DNA of 7,838 bases from Deltaproteobacteria bacterium (GCA_015233285.1 JADFYA010000163.1:1-7838); one strand, 5' to 3'. Shown: positions 1 through 6,258, numbered from the stretch's first letter. Program-made: numbers and translations. The notes: generated by a model not told the origin, from the letters alone.

Positions 1-247
1 CCGCGTGGATAACGTGTCCGGCTTTTAGATTTCCGCCACTGGTAATGACCGCGCCGCCGACATAGGTGCCTCCGATGCGGTTACATTCCTCTTGGATCGT
101 CGGACCTCCTTTGGATCGAATGGCTCCGGCCACGCCTGCCCCTAAGATCAAAGCTGAATTAGCCGCATTAACAATCGCGTCCGTGTCCATCTCCGTAATA
201 TCACCTTGGACCAGTTCTATTATTCGACCATTAATCTCTGTCTTCAT
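1..247 (-). CDS. Macro-domain (ADP-ribose-binding) protein, N-terminal part
   Basis: This gene reads leftward off the window edge, so only the first 82 residues are visible. It begins [18 protein letters not shown]. Macro-domain hallmarks are clear: QGDIT at residues 14-18, DAIVNAANS at 23-31 (the asparagines that contact the distal ribose of ADP-ribose), a glycine-rich loop GAGVAGAI at 36-43, and [11 protein letters not shown] at 64-74. The pattern is closest to the AF1521-like branch of the family. Members bind ADP-ribose and some hydrolyse ADP-ribosyl ester bonds or O-acetyl-ADP-ribose; which applies here cannot be told. The ATG at 247 is preceded by a strong purine-rich ribosome binding site (AGGAAGGAG on the minus strand, about 255-263), which fixes the start. 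It diverges from the gene at 655. There is no visible link to the acyl-CoA genes. The family call is secure; the activity is not. Confidence 0.9.
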   Translation of the reverse strand, partial: MKTEINGRIIELVQGDITEMDTDAIVNAANSALILGAGVAGAIRSKGGPTIQEECNRIGGTYVGGAVITSGGNLKAGHVIHA

Positions 248-448
248 TGCGCTTCTCCTTCCTCTTCGCAAGTCAACTTCGTCCTGCCTGTATCAATTAG
301 GTAGTTATTGCCTTTGAGATACACAGAGAGAGTCATTATCCTCGGACAGGCGCAATAGGAAGATCTTGCCTAGTCCTGCGAAATAAGAGCCGGGCCTGGG
401 CCCCCGGACGGCCTTCAAACCACCGGAGAACAGCCTGGGTATTGGGTC

Positions 449-475
449 ATAACTATTTAATAATCAGATAGTTAT
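449..475. promoter_or_regulatory. Inverted repeat, candidate activator/operator site
   Basis: ATAACTAT at 449-456 and its exact reverse complement ATAGTTAT at 468-475 flank an 11-base AT-rich spacer. The right arm belongs to TAGTTATTG (469-477), which recurs at 302-310. The centre is about 88 bases upstream of the predicted start of the sigma-54 promoter at 524-539. That is a normal place for an enhancer-binding activator to sit. The symmetry and repeat are seen directly; the protein and its function are inferred. Confidence 0.4.
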
Positions 476-523
476 TGAGACAAATAAAGTCCTGGCGAAC
501 AAAAGTTGGAGTCATCCCGTGTC

Positions 524-539
524 TGGCATACTCATTGCA
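524..539 (+). promoter_or_regulatory. Sigma-54 (RpoN) type -24/-12 promoter
   Basis: TGGCAT (524-529) and TTGCA (535-539) place GG (525-526) and GC (537-538) exactly ten bases apart, the defining spacing of RpoN promoters (TGGCAC-N5-TTGCW). Only the sixth base of the -24 box departs from consensus. Transcription would begin near 550 and give a leader of about 105 bases before the GTG at 655. This predicts regulation by an enhancer-binding protein, in keeping with the inverted repeat at 449-475. Confidence 0.6.
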
Positions 540-654
540 TTAAGAGCGGGTAAGGGGTGCTGAAGAATACCAGGATTACACCAAAAAACAAGATCAAAAA
601 TTGTATGACCATTGAGTATAATCATCCCTAAGCCGCGAGCGGCGGAGGTGGACC

Positions 655-1140
655 GTGAAAGTCGCAAATTGTTACATCGACGGCACGATGATGGATGCTA
701 CCTGCAAATCTACCCCAACTAAAGGGAACAATGGAGCAGATTTCAAAGCGCTGCTGGATTCGAAGATACCACGCAGCTCAGATGGTTCCTATTCGGTCAC
801 GTCGTCCAATACCAATACGTTCGATGGCACACACTCCATCTATGGAGCCACCTCCATCATTCCATCAAACACGACGGACGTGGACAAAACGGGTATTGCC
901 AGACTGGAGAAAGTATTTGGATCCATGGAGACATATAAGCAAGCCCTGGAAGACCCGAAAGTGGCGGCAAAGGATATGGCTCCCATCGTCCAATCTCTTG
1001 AGGATGACATTAATGAAATGGCCAAATCCATGAACAACCTGTCCGGCACACGCTTGGAAAATCTCAAAACCATTATGGCGTCAACGGCCAAAGTTGGCTG
1101 GTATGAAGTCGAACGCTACAAACAGGGAGTCTACACATGA
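655..1140 (+). CDS. Uncharacterised 161-residue protein, possibly flagellum-associated
   Basis: No family can be assigned with certainty. The start is GTG at 655, chosen for the strong ribosome binding site GGAGG at 644-648, six bases upstream. The first third is rich in Ser, Thr, Asn and Gly and looks disordered (residues about 18-80), with a short GADFKALLD stretch at 27-35. Residues about 80-155 are predicted helical by eye: RLEKVFGSMETYKQALEDP, then MAPIVQSLEDDINEMAKS, ending in EVERYKQGVYT. There is no signal peptide or membrane segment. The C-terminal pattern (helices, then a motif like hydrophobic-E-x-x-x-Y/F-x-x-G-x-Y) reminds me of small desulfobacterial proteins of unknown function often found near flagellar genes; that is recollection, not a search result. 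The sigma-54 promoter upstream would suit it. It is monocistronic: an intrinsic terminator follows 83 bases after the stop. Confidence 0.8.
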   Translation: MKVANCYIDGTMMDATCKSTPTKGNNGADFKALLDSKIPRSSDGSYSVTSSNTNTFDGTHSIYGATSIIPSNTTDVDKTGIARLEKVFGSMETYKQALEDPKVAAKDMAPIVQSLEDDINEMAKSMNNLSGTRLENLKTIMASTAKVGWYEVERYKQGVYT

Positions 1141-1222
1141 CCCCTTGAGAGTACCAATTTACTGCAATAACTTTTGGTTGTCCGAAACTCCCCTTCTGAT
1201 GGCCGAAAGACTCACCTCCTTG

Positions 1223-1251
1223 AGCCCTGCCTATGGTAGGGCTTTTTTTTT
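1223..1251 (+). terminator. Rho-independent terminator of the gene at 655
   Basis: AGCCCTGCC (1223-1231) pairs with GGTAGGGCT (1235-1243) in a nine-base-pair stem with one G-T wobble and a three-base TAT loop, followed by nine T residues (1243-1251). The T tract lies on the plus-strand 3' side, so it ends rightward transcription. On the minus strand no T run follows the stem, so it would not serve the convergent hydrolase gene. Confidence 0.92.
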
Positions 1252-1290
1252 GTGAGCGATCAGAGGCCGGCTCGGCAACGGGCCATTCGG

Positions 1291-2382
1291 TTATTGGGTG
1301 TGCTCCTCCGCCCATTGCAAGATTTTGGGATAAACTTCCTGGGGAGAAGTTTCCGCCAAGAGAATATCGACGTGGCCATAATCAGCTAAGTCACCATCTT
1401 CTTGGGCAAACAGATGATATTCCTTATCTGAAGAGCCGATCTTCTCAAATCCGAAGCGGACCGTCGGCGGAGGAGTCAATTGGTCTGCCGCTCCGACCAT
1501 GATCAGCATGGGTAACTGAATCTCGGCCAGGCGTTCTTTGAATCCGGGGCGGGCTGGATCTGGCTCAAAATTTCCGGTGAAGACCCAATCGATGAAAGTT
1601 TTGCCCAGTCGACCCGACGACCAATTCTCAGCGCACACAATCGAAAACCTGACCGCGTCGGCTTTAGATAGATTATCGCTGTTTATCAAAATCTTGTTGA
1701 CGAAATTTATCCCCATCCAGGTTAAAGGAAGGCTTAAACAATAGATTATCCCAGTGGGCCAAGGAATTGCAGGCGTCCACCTGGTTTTATTGGATATTTT
1801 CATAATCGTGGGAGTCATTTCCACAAAACTGGTTGGAGCGGAAACGGCGGTGCCGGAACGGATCTGCCCGTCTCCGTAGGCATCCAGATAGGCATAAAGC
1901 AGCATCCCACCCATGGAATGTCCCACCCAATGCAGCTTCTCGGCCCCGGTCTGGTCGAGCACCAATTTCACGGCAGCCGGCAGGTCTTTTAGTAAATAAT
2001 CCATAAAATCATAACGATATGATGACAATGGGTTGTTCCAGAAGGGCCGCCGGGAATACCCGGCCCCGCGCAATTCCACGACCCAGGTGTCCCAACCTTG
2101 TTCGGCGGCATACCGGGCCAAAGAGCAAACGGGATTGAAGTCAAAATAGAATCGATTGGCTGACAAACCATGACAAAGGAATAACGGTTCCCTACCCTGG
2201 ACCGGGTTTCTTGGCCGGAATCTATGCACCGCCAGGCGGTAGTCATCAGCGACATCGACGTAATGTACTTCGTCGGCAGAGGTTATGGATTTTTTGTGAC
2301 GATCATTCCAGTATCTCACCCAGGCCGCGGCCGCGGCTAAAACGAAGAACAAAAAAACAATTAAATTCCAAAGAAAAGACAT
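1291..2382 (-). CDS. Membrane-anchored alpha/beta hydrolase
   Basis: A complete 363-residue alpha/beta-hydrolase-fold protein, probably an esterase, lipase or thioesterase; substrate unknown. Residues about 5-22 are a hydrophobic anchor, followed by a basic stretch (RYWNDRHKK). The fold begins with LFLCHGLSANR (67-77; HG oxyanion-hole region) and continues with WVVELRGAGYS (100-110). The nucleophile elbow GHSMGG puts the catalytic serine at 156. The acid is probably Asp300 (GAADQLTPP) and the base His337 (YGHVD). A long insertion between about 183 and 285, with a hydrophobic part at 203-228, would form the lid. The ATG at 2382 has GGGAGG six bases upstream. The gene converges on the gene at 655 and diverges from the thiolase cluster, so any role in feeding acyl groups to that cluster is only a guess from position. 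No terminator is visible beyond its stop. Confidence 0.9.
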   Translation of the reverse strand: MSFLWNLIVFLFFVLAAAAAWVRYWNDRHKKSITSADEVHYVDVADDYRLAVHRFRPRNPVQGREPLFLCHGLSANRFYFDFNPVCSLARYAAEQGWDTWVVELRGAGYSRRPFWNNPLSSYRYDFMDYLLKDLPAAVKLVLDQTGAEKLHWVGHSMGGMLLYAYLDAYGDGQIRSGTAVSAPTSFVEMTPTIMKISNKTRWTPAIPWPTGIIYCLSLPLTWMGINFVNKILINSDNLSKADAVRFSIVCAENWSSGRLGKTFIDWVFTGNFEPDPARPGFKERLAEIQLPMLIMVGAADQLTPPPTVRFGFEKIGSSDKEYHLFAQEDGDLADYGHVDILLAETSPQEVYPKILQWAEEHTQ

Positions 2383-2581
2383 GAGTCGCCTCCCGCGAGT
2401 GGTAGTAGTCGTCTGGCTGACTTGGAAATTGTCCCTAGTTGCTTTGGAACAGCTTCACATACATACATATCACAAAATGTTCCCCAAAGGCGAGACTAAA
2501 TGTGTAAGTGGAAGCGTTCTTGATCATTATTCCCTTGCATGGCGGTTTGGCTAGCTATTCCGGCGCCGGGTTTGAAATCAA

Positions 2582-2610
2582 TTGACAAACAAAGACAGAT
2601 TCAATATATC
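2582..2610 (+). promoter_or_regulatory. Sigma-70-like promoter for the thiolase/acyl-CoA cluster
   Basis: A perfect -35 box TTGACA (2582-2587) is followed, after 17 bases, by TATATC (2605-2610), a four-of-six match to TATAAT in an AT-rich stretch. The -35 box overlaps an eight-base palindrome TCAATTGA (2578-2585), a possible repressor site. Transcription would start near 2617 and give a leader of about 158 bases before the thiolase ATG at 2775. The -35 box is strong; the -10 choice is uncertain. Confidence 0.5.
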
Positions 2611-2664
2611 TATAAGTTCATCTTTATGCAAGACTACCAACAATCGGGCTAATTGGAGCAGTTA

Positions 2665-2778
2665 GTGGCTGAAAATACAGAACGACCTGAACAGGCTCTC
2701 GAAAATTTTGCTCCAAAGCCAATACAATGCGCCTGCTCAAGCGGGTGGAGCGGGCTTTCCGGGGAGGACGTGTCATGA
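2665..2778 (+). CDS. Possible 37-residue leader ORF overlapping thiolase 1
   Basis: A GTG at 2665 has GGAG (2655-2658) six bases upstream and opens a frame of 37 codons that ends in TGA at 2776-2778. Its stop overlaps the thiolase start as ATGA, the usual arrangement for translational coupling. The peptide begins MAENTERPEQALENFAPKP and ends in a Cys/Ser/Gly-rich tail. I do not recognise it. It could be a leader peptide, the worn end of an older gene, or a chance frame, since a 38-codon frame is short enough to be random. What lifts it above chance is the combination of a spaced ribosome binding site, a start downstream of the predicted promoter, and the exact overlap. Confidence 0.3.
   Translation: MAENTERPEQALENFAPKPIQCACSSGWSGLSGEDVS
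2761..2767 (+). promoter_or_regulatory. Ribosome binding site deciding the thiolase 1 start
   Basis: GGGGAGG lies seven bases before the ATG at 2775. It selects this ATG over an in-frame ATG at 2727, which has no ribosome binding site and would add a 16-residue basic extension not found on bacterial thiolases. Confidence 0.85.
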
Positions 2779-3956
2779 AAGAAGTGGTCATTGTCAGCGC
2801 TTGCCGAACACCCATTGGCGCCTTTGCCGGAAGTTTAAGCGCCATGCCGGCCACGGACTTGGGGGCGATTGTCATCACCGAGGCGGTTAAGCGGGCAGGA
2901 ATTTCCAAGGAAGACGTAGATGAAGTCATCATGGGTAATGTTCTTCCGGCCGGTTTAGGGCAAAATCCAGCCAGACAGGCCTGCTTAAAGGCCGCCCTGC
3001 CCTACTCTGTGGGTGCAGTCACCGTCAACAAAGTCTGTGGTTCCGGACTTAAGGCGGTTATGCTGGCGGCCCAGGCCATCATCTGTGGCGATGCCGACGT
3101 GGTCGTCGCCGGTGGTCTGGAAAACATGAACCTGGCGCCTTATTATTTATTTCAGGCCCGGACGGGATACCGGATGGGCTCCTCGCAGATGATCGACGGC
3201 ATGATCCACGACGGGCTGTGGGATCATCTGAATGACTTCCATATGGGCATGAGTGCGGAACTTTGCGCCGAAAAATACGGAGTGACCCGTGAGGACATGG
3301 ATACCTTTTCTTTGAAGTCATATGAAAAAGCCATTAAAGCCGCAGCCGATGGAAAATTTAAGGATGAGATAGTGCCCGTGCCGGTGCCGCAGAAAAAAGG
3401 GGAAGCAAAGCTGTATGAGGCCGATGAAACTCTGCGGCCAACCTCAATGGAGGCCCTGGCTAAGCTGAAACCGGCCTTTAAGAAGGATGGCCTGGTCACG
3501 GCTGGCAATGCCTCCAAAATTGCCGACGGCGCGGCCGCAGTGGTGATTATGTCTTTAGATAAGGCCACATCTTTGGGGATCAAACCAATGGTCAGGGTGG
3601 GCGCCCAAGGAGCGGCCGGATTAGACCCCAAGTATGTTCTGGTCGCCCCGATGTTGTCTATCCCTAAGGTATTGAAAAAGGCAGGGTTGACCCTGGCCGA
3701 TATCGACCTGCACGAAATTAATGAGGCGTTTGCGGCTTCTTCGGTGGCGATTAATCGGGAACTGGGCATTGAAGAGTCCAAAGTTAACATCGACGGCGGA
3801 TCAATCCCCTTGGGGCATCCGATTGGAGCCAGTGGTTGCCGGGTGCTGGTCACCTTGATCCATGCCCTTAAGAGGTATGACTTGAATCGGGGCATGGCCT
3901 CTCTGTGTTTAGGCGGCGGTGAAGCCGTGAGTATGATTGTTGAAAACATGAAATAA
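2775..3956 (+). CDS. Thiolase (acetyl-CoA C-acetyltransferase family), paralog 1
   Basis: A complete 393-residue cytoplasmic thiolase of normal length. It should cleave a 3-ketoacyl-CoA with CoA, or run in reverse to condense two acyl-CoAs. The nucleophilic cysteine is Cys88 in VNKVCGSG; NEAF is at 316-319, the GHP histidine is His348 (GHPIGASG), and the second active-site cysteine is Cys378 in LCLGGG. The N-terminus MKEVVIVSACRTPIG is standard. It differs from the next gene's product and from common acetoacetyl-CoA thiolases at conserved spots: CGSG instead of CASG, GSIPLGHP instead of GAIALGHP, and LCLGGGEAVSM instead of [11 protein letters not shown]. The catalytic residues are all present, so it is probably active, perhaps with a different acyl preference. 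It is the first gene of the plus-strand acyl-CoA cluster, with a predicted promoter at 2582-2610. Confidence 0.93.
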   Translation: MKEVVIVSACRTPIGAFAGSLSAMPATDLGAIVITEAVKRAGISKEDVDEVIMGNVLPAGLGQNPARQACLKAALPYSVGAVTVNKVCGSGLKAVMLAAQAIICGDADVVVAGGLENMNLAPYYLFQARTGYRMGSSQMIDGMIHDGLWDHLNDFHMGMSAELCAEKYGVTREDMDTFSLKSYEKAIKAAADGKFKDEIVPVPVPQKKGEAKLYEADETLRPTSMEALAKLKPAFKKDGLVTAGNASKIADGAAAVVIMSLDKATSLGIKPMVRVGAQGAAGLDPKYVLVAPMLSIPKVLKKAGLTLADIDLHEINEAFAASSVAINRELGIEESKVNIDGGSIPLGHPIGASGCRVLVTLIHALKRYDLNRGMASLCLGGGEAVSMIVENMK

Positions 3957-4022
3957 CGGCCACACGTACCGGGACAGGGGCAGCGACTGCATCACAAAAG
4001 CGCAAAGAATCCGTTGGAGTAA

Positions 4023-4040
4023 CCGCAACCCATGTTGCGG
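4023..4040. repeat. Perfect hairpin in the thiolase spacer
   Basis: CCGCAAC (4023-4029) and GTTGCGG (4034-4040) form a seven-base-pair perfect stem with a CCAT loop. No T run follows, so it is not a standard intrinsic terminator. It may stabilise the upstream mRNA end or be part of a repeat element. Confidence 0.55.
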
Positions 4041-4078
4041 CCGGAGCGTTTTGAAGTACCGCGTGATTGCGTGGAGCA

Positions 4079-4106
4079 AACCCGCAACACGTAACATGCA
4101 GCTCGT
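4079..4106 (+). repeat. Degenerate heptamer tandem repeat
   Basis: Four successive seven-base units read AACCCGC, AACACGT, AACATGC and AGCTCGT, with a rough consensus AACMCGY. Similar units (AACACGT, AACAACT) occur at 6304-6317, upstream of the acyl-CoA dehydrogenase gene. Nothing shows a function. Confidence 0.4.
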
Positions 4107-4175
4107 GACTTTCCCGATTAACCTTGTATAAGGCGTGTGAGCTAACTAAATAATTAAATGAGTTGGAGGAGTTAA

Positions 4176-5354
4176 ATGAGAGAAGTAGTTATTGCGGCAG
4201 CAGCCAGGACCCCGATTGGGTCCTTTGGCGGTTCATTAAAAGATGTCCCCGCCACGGAACTGGGCAAGATTGCCATCGTGGAGGCCCTGAGGCGGGCCAA
4301 GGTCGATCCTGGCGAAGTAAATGAAGTTATCATGGGCAATGTGCTCCAGGCTGCCCAGGGCCAAAATCCCGCCCGGCAGGCGACGCTGAAGGCCGGTATC
4401 CCTATTGAAGTCCCGGCAATTACCATCAACAAAGTCTGCGCCTCCGGGCTTAAGGCCATCATGAACGCGGCCCAGGCCATCAAATGCGGCGACGCCGACA
4501 TAATTGTGGCCGGTGGAATGGAAAACATGAGCCAGGCCCCCTACTATCTGGCCGGCGCCCGGTGGGGTCAGCGGATGGGCAACGGTGAGATGGTGGACGG
4601 GATGATCTTCGACGGTCTGTGGGATATCTTCAACGGCTATCACATGGGCATTACCGCCGAAAACATTGCCGAACGATTTGGCATTTCCCGGAAAGAACAG
4701 GACGAATTCGCCCTGGCCAGCCAGCAGAAGGCAGAGCGGGCAGTGACCGGCGGACAATTCAAAGACGAAATTGTAGCAGTCAGTATTCCCCAACGGAAGG
4801 GCGACCCCAAAATCGTCGACACGGATGAATTTCCTCGCTTCGGGACGACGATCGAGGCCCTGTCGAAACTCAAACCCGCATTCAAAAAAGACGGTACCGT
4901 CACGGCGGGAAACGCTTCCGGGATCAACGATTCCGGCGCGGCGGTGGTGGTCATGTCGGCTGACACGGCCAAAGCCAAGGGGATCACCCCTCTGGCGACC
5001 ATCAGGTCATACGCGACAGCCGGAGTAGACCCGGCCATTATGGGTACCGGCCCCATCCCGGCCAGCCGCAAGGCCTTAGAAAAAGCCGGTCTAACCGCCA
5101 AGGACCTGGATCTGATCGAAGCCAACGAAGCCTTTGCCTCCCAAGCCATCATCGTTAACCGGGAATTGGGCTGGGACTTGAGCAAAGTCAATGTCAACGG
5201 TGGGGCCATTGCCCTGGGCCATCCCATCGGGGCCAGCGGTTGCCGGATTTTTATTTCCCTGATTTACGAGATGGCCAAACGTCAGGCCAAAACCGGTCTG
5301 GCGACTCTGTGTATCGGCGGCGGCATGGGTGCGGCCCTGATAGTCCAGAGATAA
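4176..5354 (+). CDS. atoB: Acetyl-CoA acetyltransferase (thiolase), paralog 2
   Basis: A complete 392-residue biosynthetic/degradative thiolase of the AtoB/ThlA type, interconverting acetoacetyl-CoA and two acetyl-CoA in the cytoplasm. Catalytic features are textbook: Cys88 in [11 protein letters not shown] at 156-158, NEAF at 317-320, His349 in GHPIGASG, and Cys379 in LCIGGGMG. Length and N-terminus ([15 protein letters not shown]) are normal. The ATG at 4176 has GGAGGAG five bases upstream. It aligns with the product of the preceding gene almost without gaps, with over half the residues identical by eye, so the pair arose by duplication or by gain of a related copy. It carries the more canonical motifs of the two, so acetoacetyl-CoA is the safer substrate guess. 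With the crotonase and acyl-CoA dehydrogenase downstream it fits C4 acyl-CoA oxidation or synthesis. Confidence 0.95.
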   Translation: MREVVIAAAARTPIGSFGGSLKDVPATELGKIAIVEALRRAKVDPGEVNEVIMGNVLQAAQGQNPARQATLKAGIPIEVPAITINKVCASGLKAIMNAAQAIKCGDADIIVAGGMENMSQAPYYLAGARWGQRMGNGEMVDGMIFDGLWDIFNGYHMGITAENIAERFGISRKEQDEFALASQQKAERAVTGGQFKDEIVAVSIPQRKGDPKIVDTDEFPRFGTTIEALSKLKPAFKKDGTVTAGNASGINDSGAAVVVMSADTAKAKGITPLATIRSYATAGVDPAIMGTGPIPASRKALEKAGLTAKDLDLIEANEAFASQAIIVNRELGWDLSKVNVNGGAIALGHPIGASGCRIFISLIYEMAKRQAKTGLATLCIGGGMGAALIVQR

Positions 5355-5408
5355 ACGGGATTTTTGCGGCGGTTGTCTGTCCCGACATCTTAATGTTTTG
5401 GTTTAAGT

Positions 5409-5462
5409 TGGTATACAAAATATCAATGATTCCAAATCAATATCAATCAAACGAGGTAGGAG
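5409..5462 (+). promoter_or_regulatory. Candidate control region of the crotonase gene
   Basis: An extended -10-like TGG-TATACA (5409-5417) has no good -35 box, so the promoter is doubtful. Downstream are three copies of ATCAAT (5422-5427, 5436-5441, 5442-5447) and an inverted repeat TGATT-CCA-AATCA (5427-5439). AAATCAAT (5434-5441) also occurs at 2575-2582, overlapping the predicted promoter of thiolase 1. The ribosome binding site AGGAG is at 5458-5462. The motifs are seen; a shared regulator is inferred. Confidence 0.3.
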
Positions 5463-5469
5463 TACGTTG

Positions 5470-6258
5470 ATGAATTTCGAATTTTTATTGTATAATGTGG
5501 CCGAAGGAATCGCCACTATCACCTTTAATCGCCCCAAGGCGCTGAATGCTCTCAGTCCCGCTGTGATGGAAGAGCTGGACAAGGCCATTGCCTTGGCCCG
5601 GGATGATGATGAAGTCAAAGTGGTTATTCTCACCGGGGCTGGAGACAAGGCTTATGTGGCCGGAGCGGACATTAAGATCATGTCCGAGTTTACTCCTTTA
5701 ATGGCCAAGAGGTTCTCTGTTCGAGGCCAAGAGGTTTTGTTTAATCTGGCCAGTCTGCCGAAACCGGTTATTGCCTGCGTGAACGGTTTTGCTTTGGGCG
5801 GCGGCAATGAAGTAGCCATGGCTTGCGATTTCATCTATGCCTCAGATAAGGCCAAATTTGGTCAACCGGAGATTAACCTGGGAGTAATTCCGGGTTTTGG
5901 TGGAACCCAACGATTGGCCAGGTTGGTCGGCAAAGGTCTGGCCAAAGAGATTTGTCTCACCGGAGGCATTATTTCAGCCCAAGAAGCCAAGGAAATTGGA
6001 CTGGTCAACAAAGTCTTTCCCCATGCTGAGCTGATGGCTAAGACGCTGGAAACGGCCAAACTTATGGCCTCTAAGGGAGTCGTGGCCTTAAGGGAAATCA
6101 AGCAAGTAATCGACGAGGGACTGGATACGGATCTCCGAAATGCCTGCTTGAAAGAAATCGATCGATTTGCGCTTTGCTTTACCAGTGAAGATCAAATTGA
6201 AGGTATGGGTGCTTTTTTAGAAAAGAGGTCGCCGAGCTTTAAAGGTAAATTGGCCTAG
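5470..6258 (+). CDS. crt: Enoyl-CoA hydratase (crotonase)
   Basis: A complete 262-residue crotonase-fold enzyme of normal length, hydrating trans-2-enoyl-CoA (probably crotonyl-CoA) to 3-hydroxyacyl-CoA. The oxyanion-hole segment AGADIK is at 64-69 and the second oxyanion segment GFALGGGNE at 106-114. The two catalytic glutamates are in place, Glu114 (GGGNE) and Glu134 (GQPEINLG), twenty residues apart as in known hydratases. GGGNE replaces the commoner GGGCE, a tolerated variant. The C-terminal part ends SFKGK, typical of short-chain crotonases. The ATG at 5470 is preferred to the TTG at 5467 because AGGAG (5458-5462) sits seven bases from the ATG but only four from the TTG. It lies 115 bases after the thiolase and 70 before the acyl-CoA dehydrogenase. 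The matching 3-hydroxyacyl-CoA dehydrogenase is not in the window. Confidence 0.94.
   Translation: MNFEFLLYNVAEGIATITFNRPKALNALSPAVMEELDKAIALARDDDEVKVVILTGAGDKAYVAGADIKIMSEFTPLMAKRFSVRGQEVLFNLASLPKPVIACVNGFALGGGNEVAMACDFIYASDKAKFGQPEINLGVIPGFGGTQRLARLVGKGLAKEICLTGGIISAQEAKEIGLVNKVFPHAELMAKTLETAKLMASKGVVALREIKQVIDEGLDTDLRNACLKEIDRFALCFTSEDQIEGMGAFLEKRSPSFKGKLA

Larger units (their letters stand above)
248..654. other. Divergent intergenic region, 407 bases
   Basis: No convincing gene lies here. The region separates the leftward macro-domain gene from the rightward gene at 655. It holds the ribosome binding sites of both genes, an inverted repeat at 449-475, a 9-base direct repeat TAGTTATTG at 302-310 and 469-477, a GC-rich weak hairpin at 390-407, and a sigma-54-type promoter at 524-539. 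I could not assign a convincing promoter to the macro-domain gene; a GATAAT-like box on the minus strand near 340 lacks a good -35 partner. Confidence 0.7.
2383..2774. other. Divergent intergenic region, 392 bases
   Basis: The region separates the leftward hydrolase from the rightward acyl-CoA gene cluster. The left half (2383-2570) holds the hydrolase ribosome binding site and a short CATA repeat near 2457-2468, with no clear promoter for the hydrolase. The right half holds a sigma-70-like promoter (2582-2610), a possible 37-codon leader ORF (2665-2778) and inverted repeats that could fold just ahead of the thiolase ribosome binding site. Confidence 0.65.
3957..4175 (+). other. Repeat-bearing spacer between the two thiolase genes
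   Basis: No gene is seen in these 219 bases. It holds a perfect hairpin at 4023-4040, degenerate seven-base tandem units at about 4079-4106, and the motifs GCGGCCGG (4037-4044) and AACACGTAACA (4086-4096), both found again in the same order at 6277-6314. The ribosome binding site GGAGGAG precedes the ATG at 4176. A weak promoter-like pair (TTGTAT at 4124, TAAATA at 4147) is not convincing. Confidence 0.6.

Noticed and set aside
66..317. Plus-strand 83-codon frame near the left edge
   Set aside because: It is the antisense shadow of the macro-domain gene, whose motifs and ribosome binding site are clear.
390..407. GC-rich hairpin CCGGG/CCCGG
   Set aside because: Only five base pairs around an eight-base loop, no T run and no position suggesting a role.
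2457..2468. CATA tetranucleotide repeat and TCACA pairs resembling a CRP/HcpR site
   Set aside because: Only three repeat units, and the TCACA copies are in direct, not inverted, orientation.
2509..2524. Second sigma-54-like site (TGG followed by TTGA) upstream of thiolase 1
   Set aside because: The essential GC of the -12 box is GA here; the TTGACA promoter at 2582 is a better candidate.
2727..2774. Basic 16-residue N-terminal extension of thiolase 1 from an upstream in-frame ATG
   Set aside because: No ribosome binding site precedes 2727, while GGGGAGG is correctly placed for 2775, where the family's normal N-terminus begins.
3224..3949. Long minus-strand frame opposite thiolase 1, and a similar one at 6701-7411 opposite the dehydrogenase
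   Set aside because: Both lie wholly inside well-supported genes on the other strand and their translations show no recognisable protein features.
4124..4152. Promoter for thiolase 2 (TTGTAT, 17 bases, TAAATA)
   Set aside because: The -10 box matches consensus at only three of six bases; too weak to annotate.
5356..5386. CGGGA/TCCCG pairing after thiolase 2 as a terminator
   Set aside because: Five base pairs with a loop of about twenty bases and no T tract after it.
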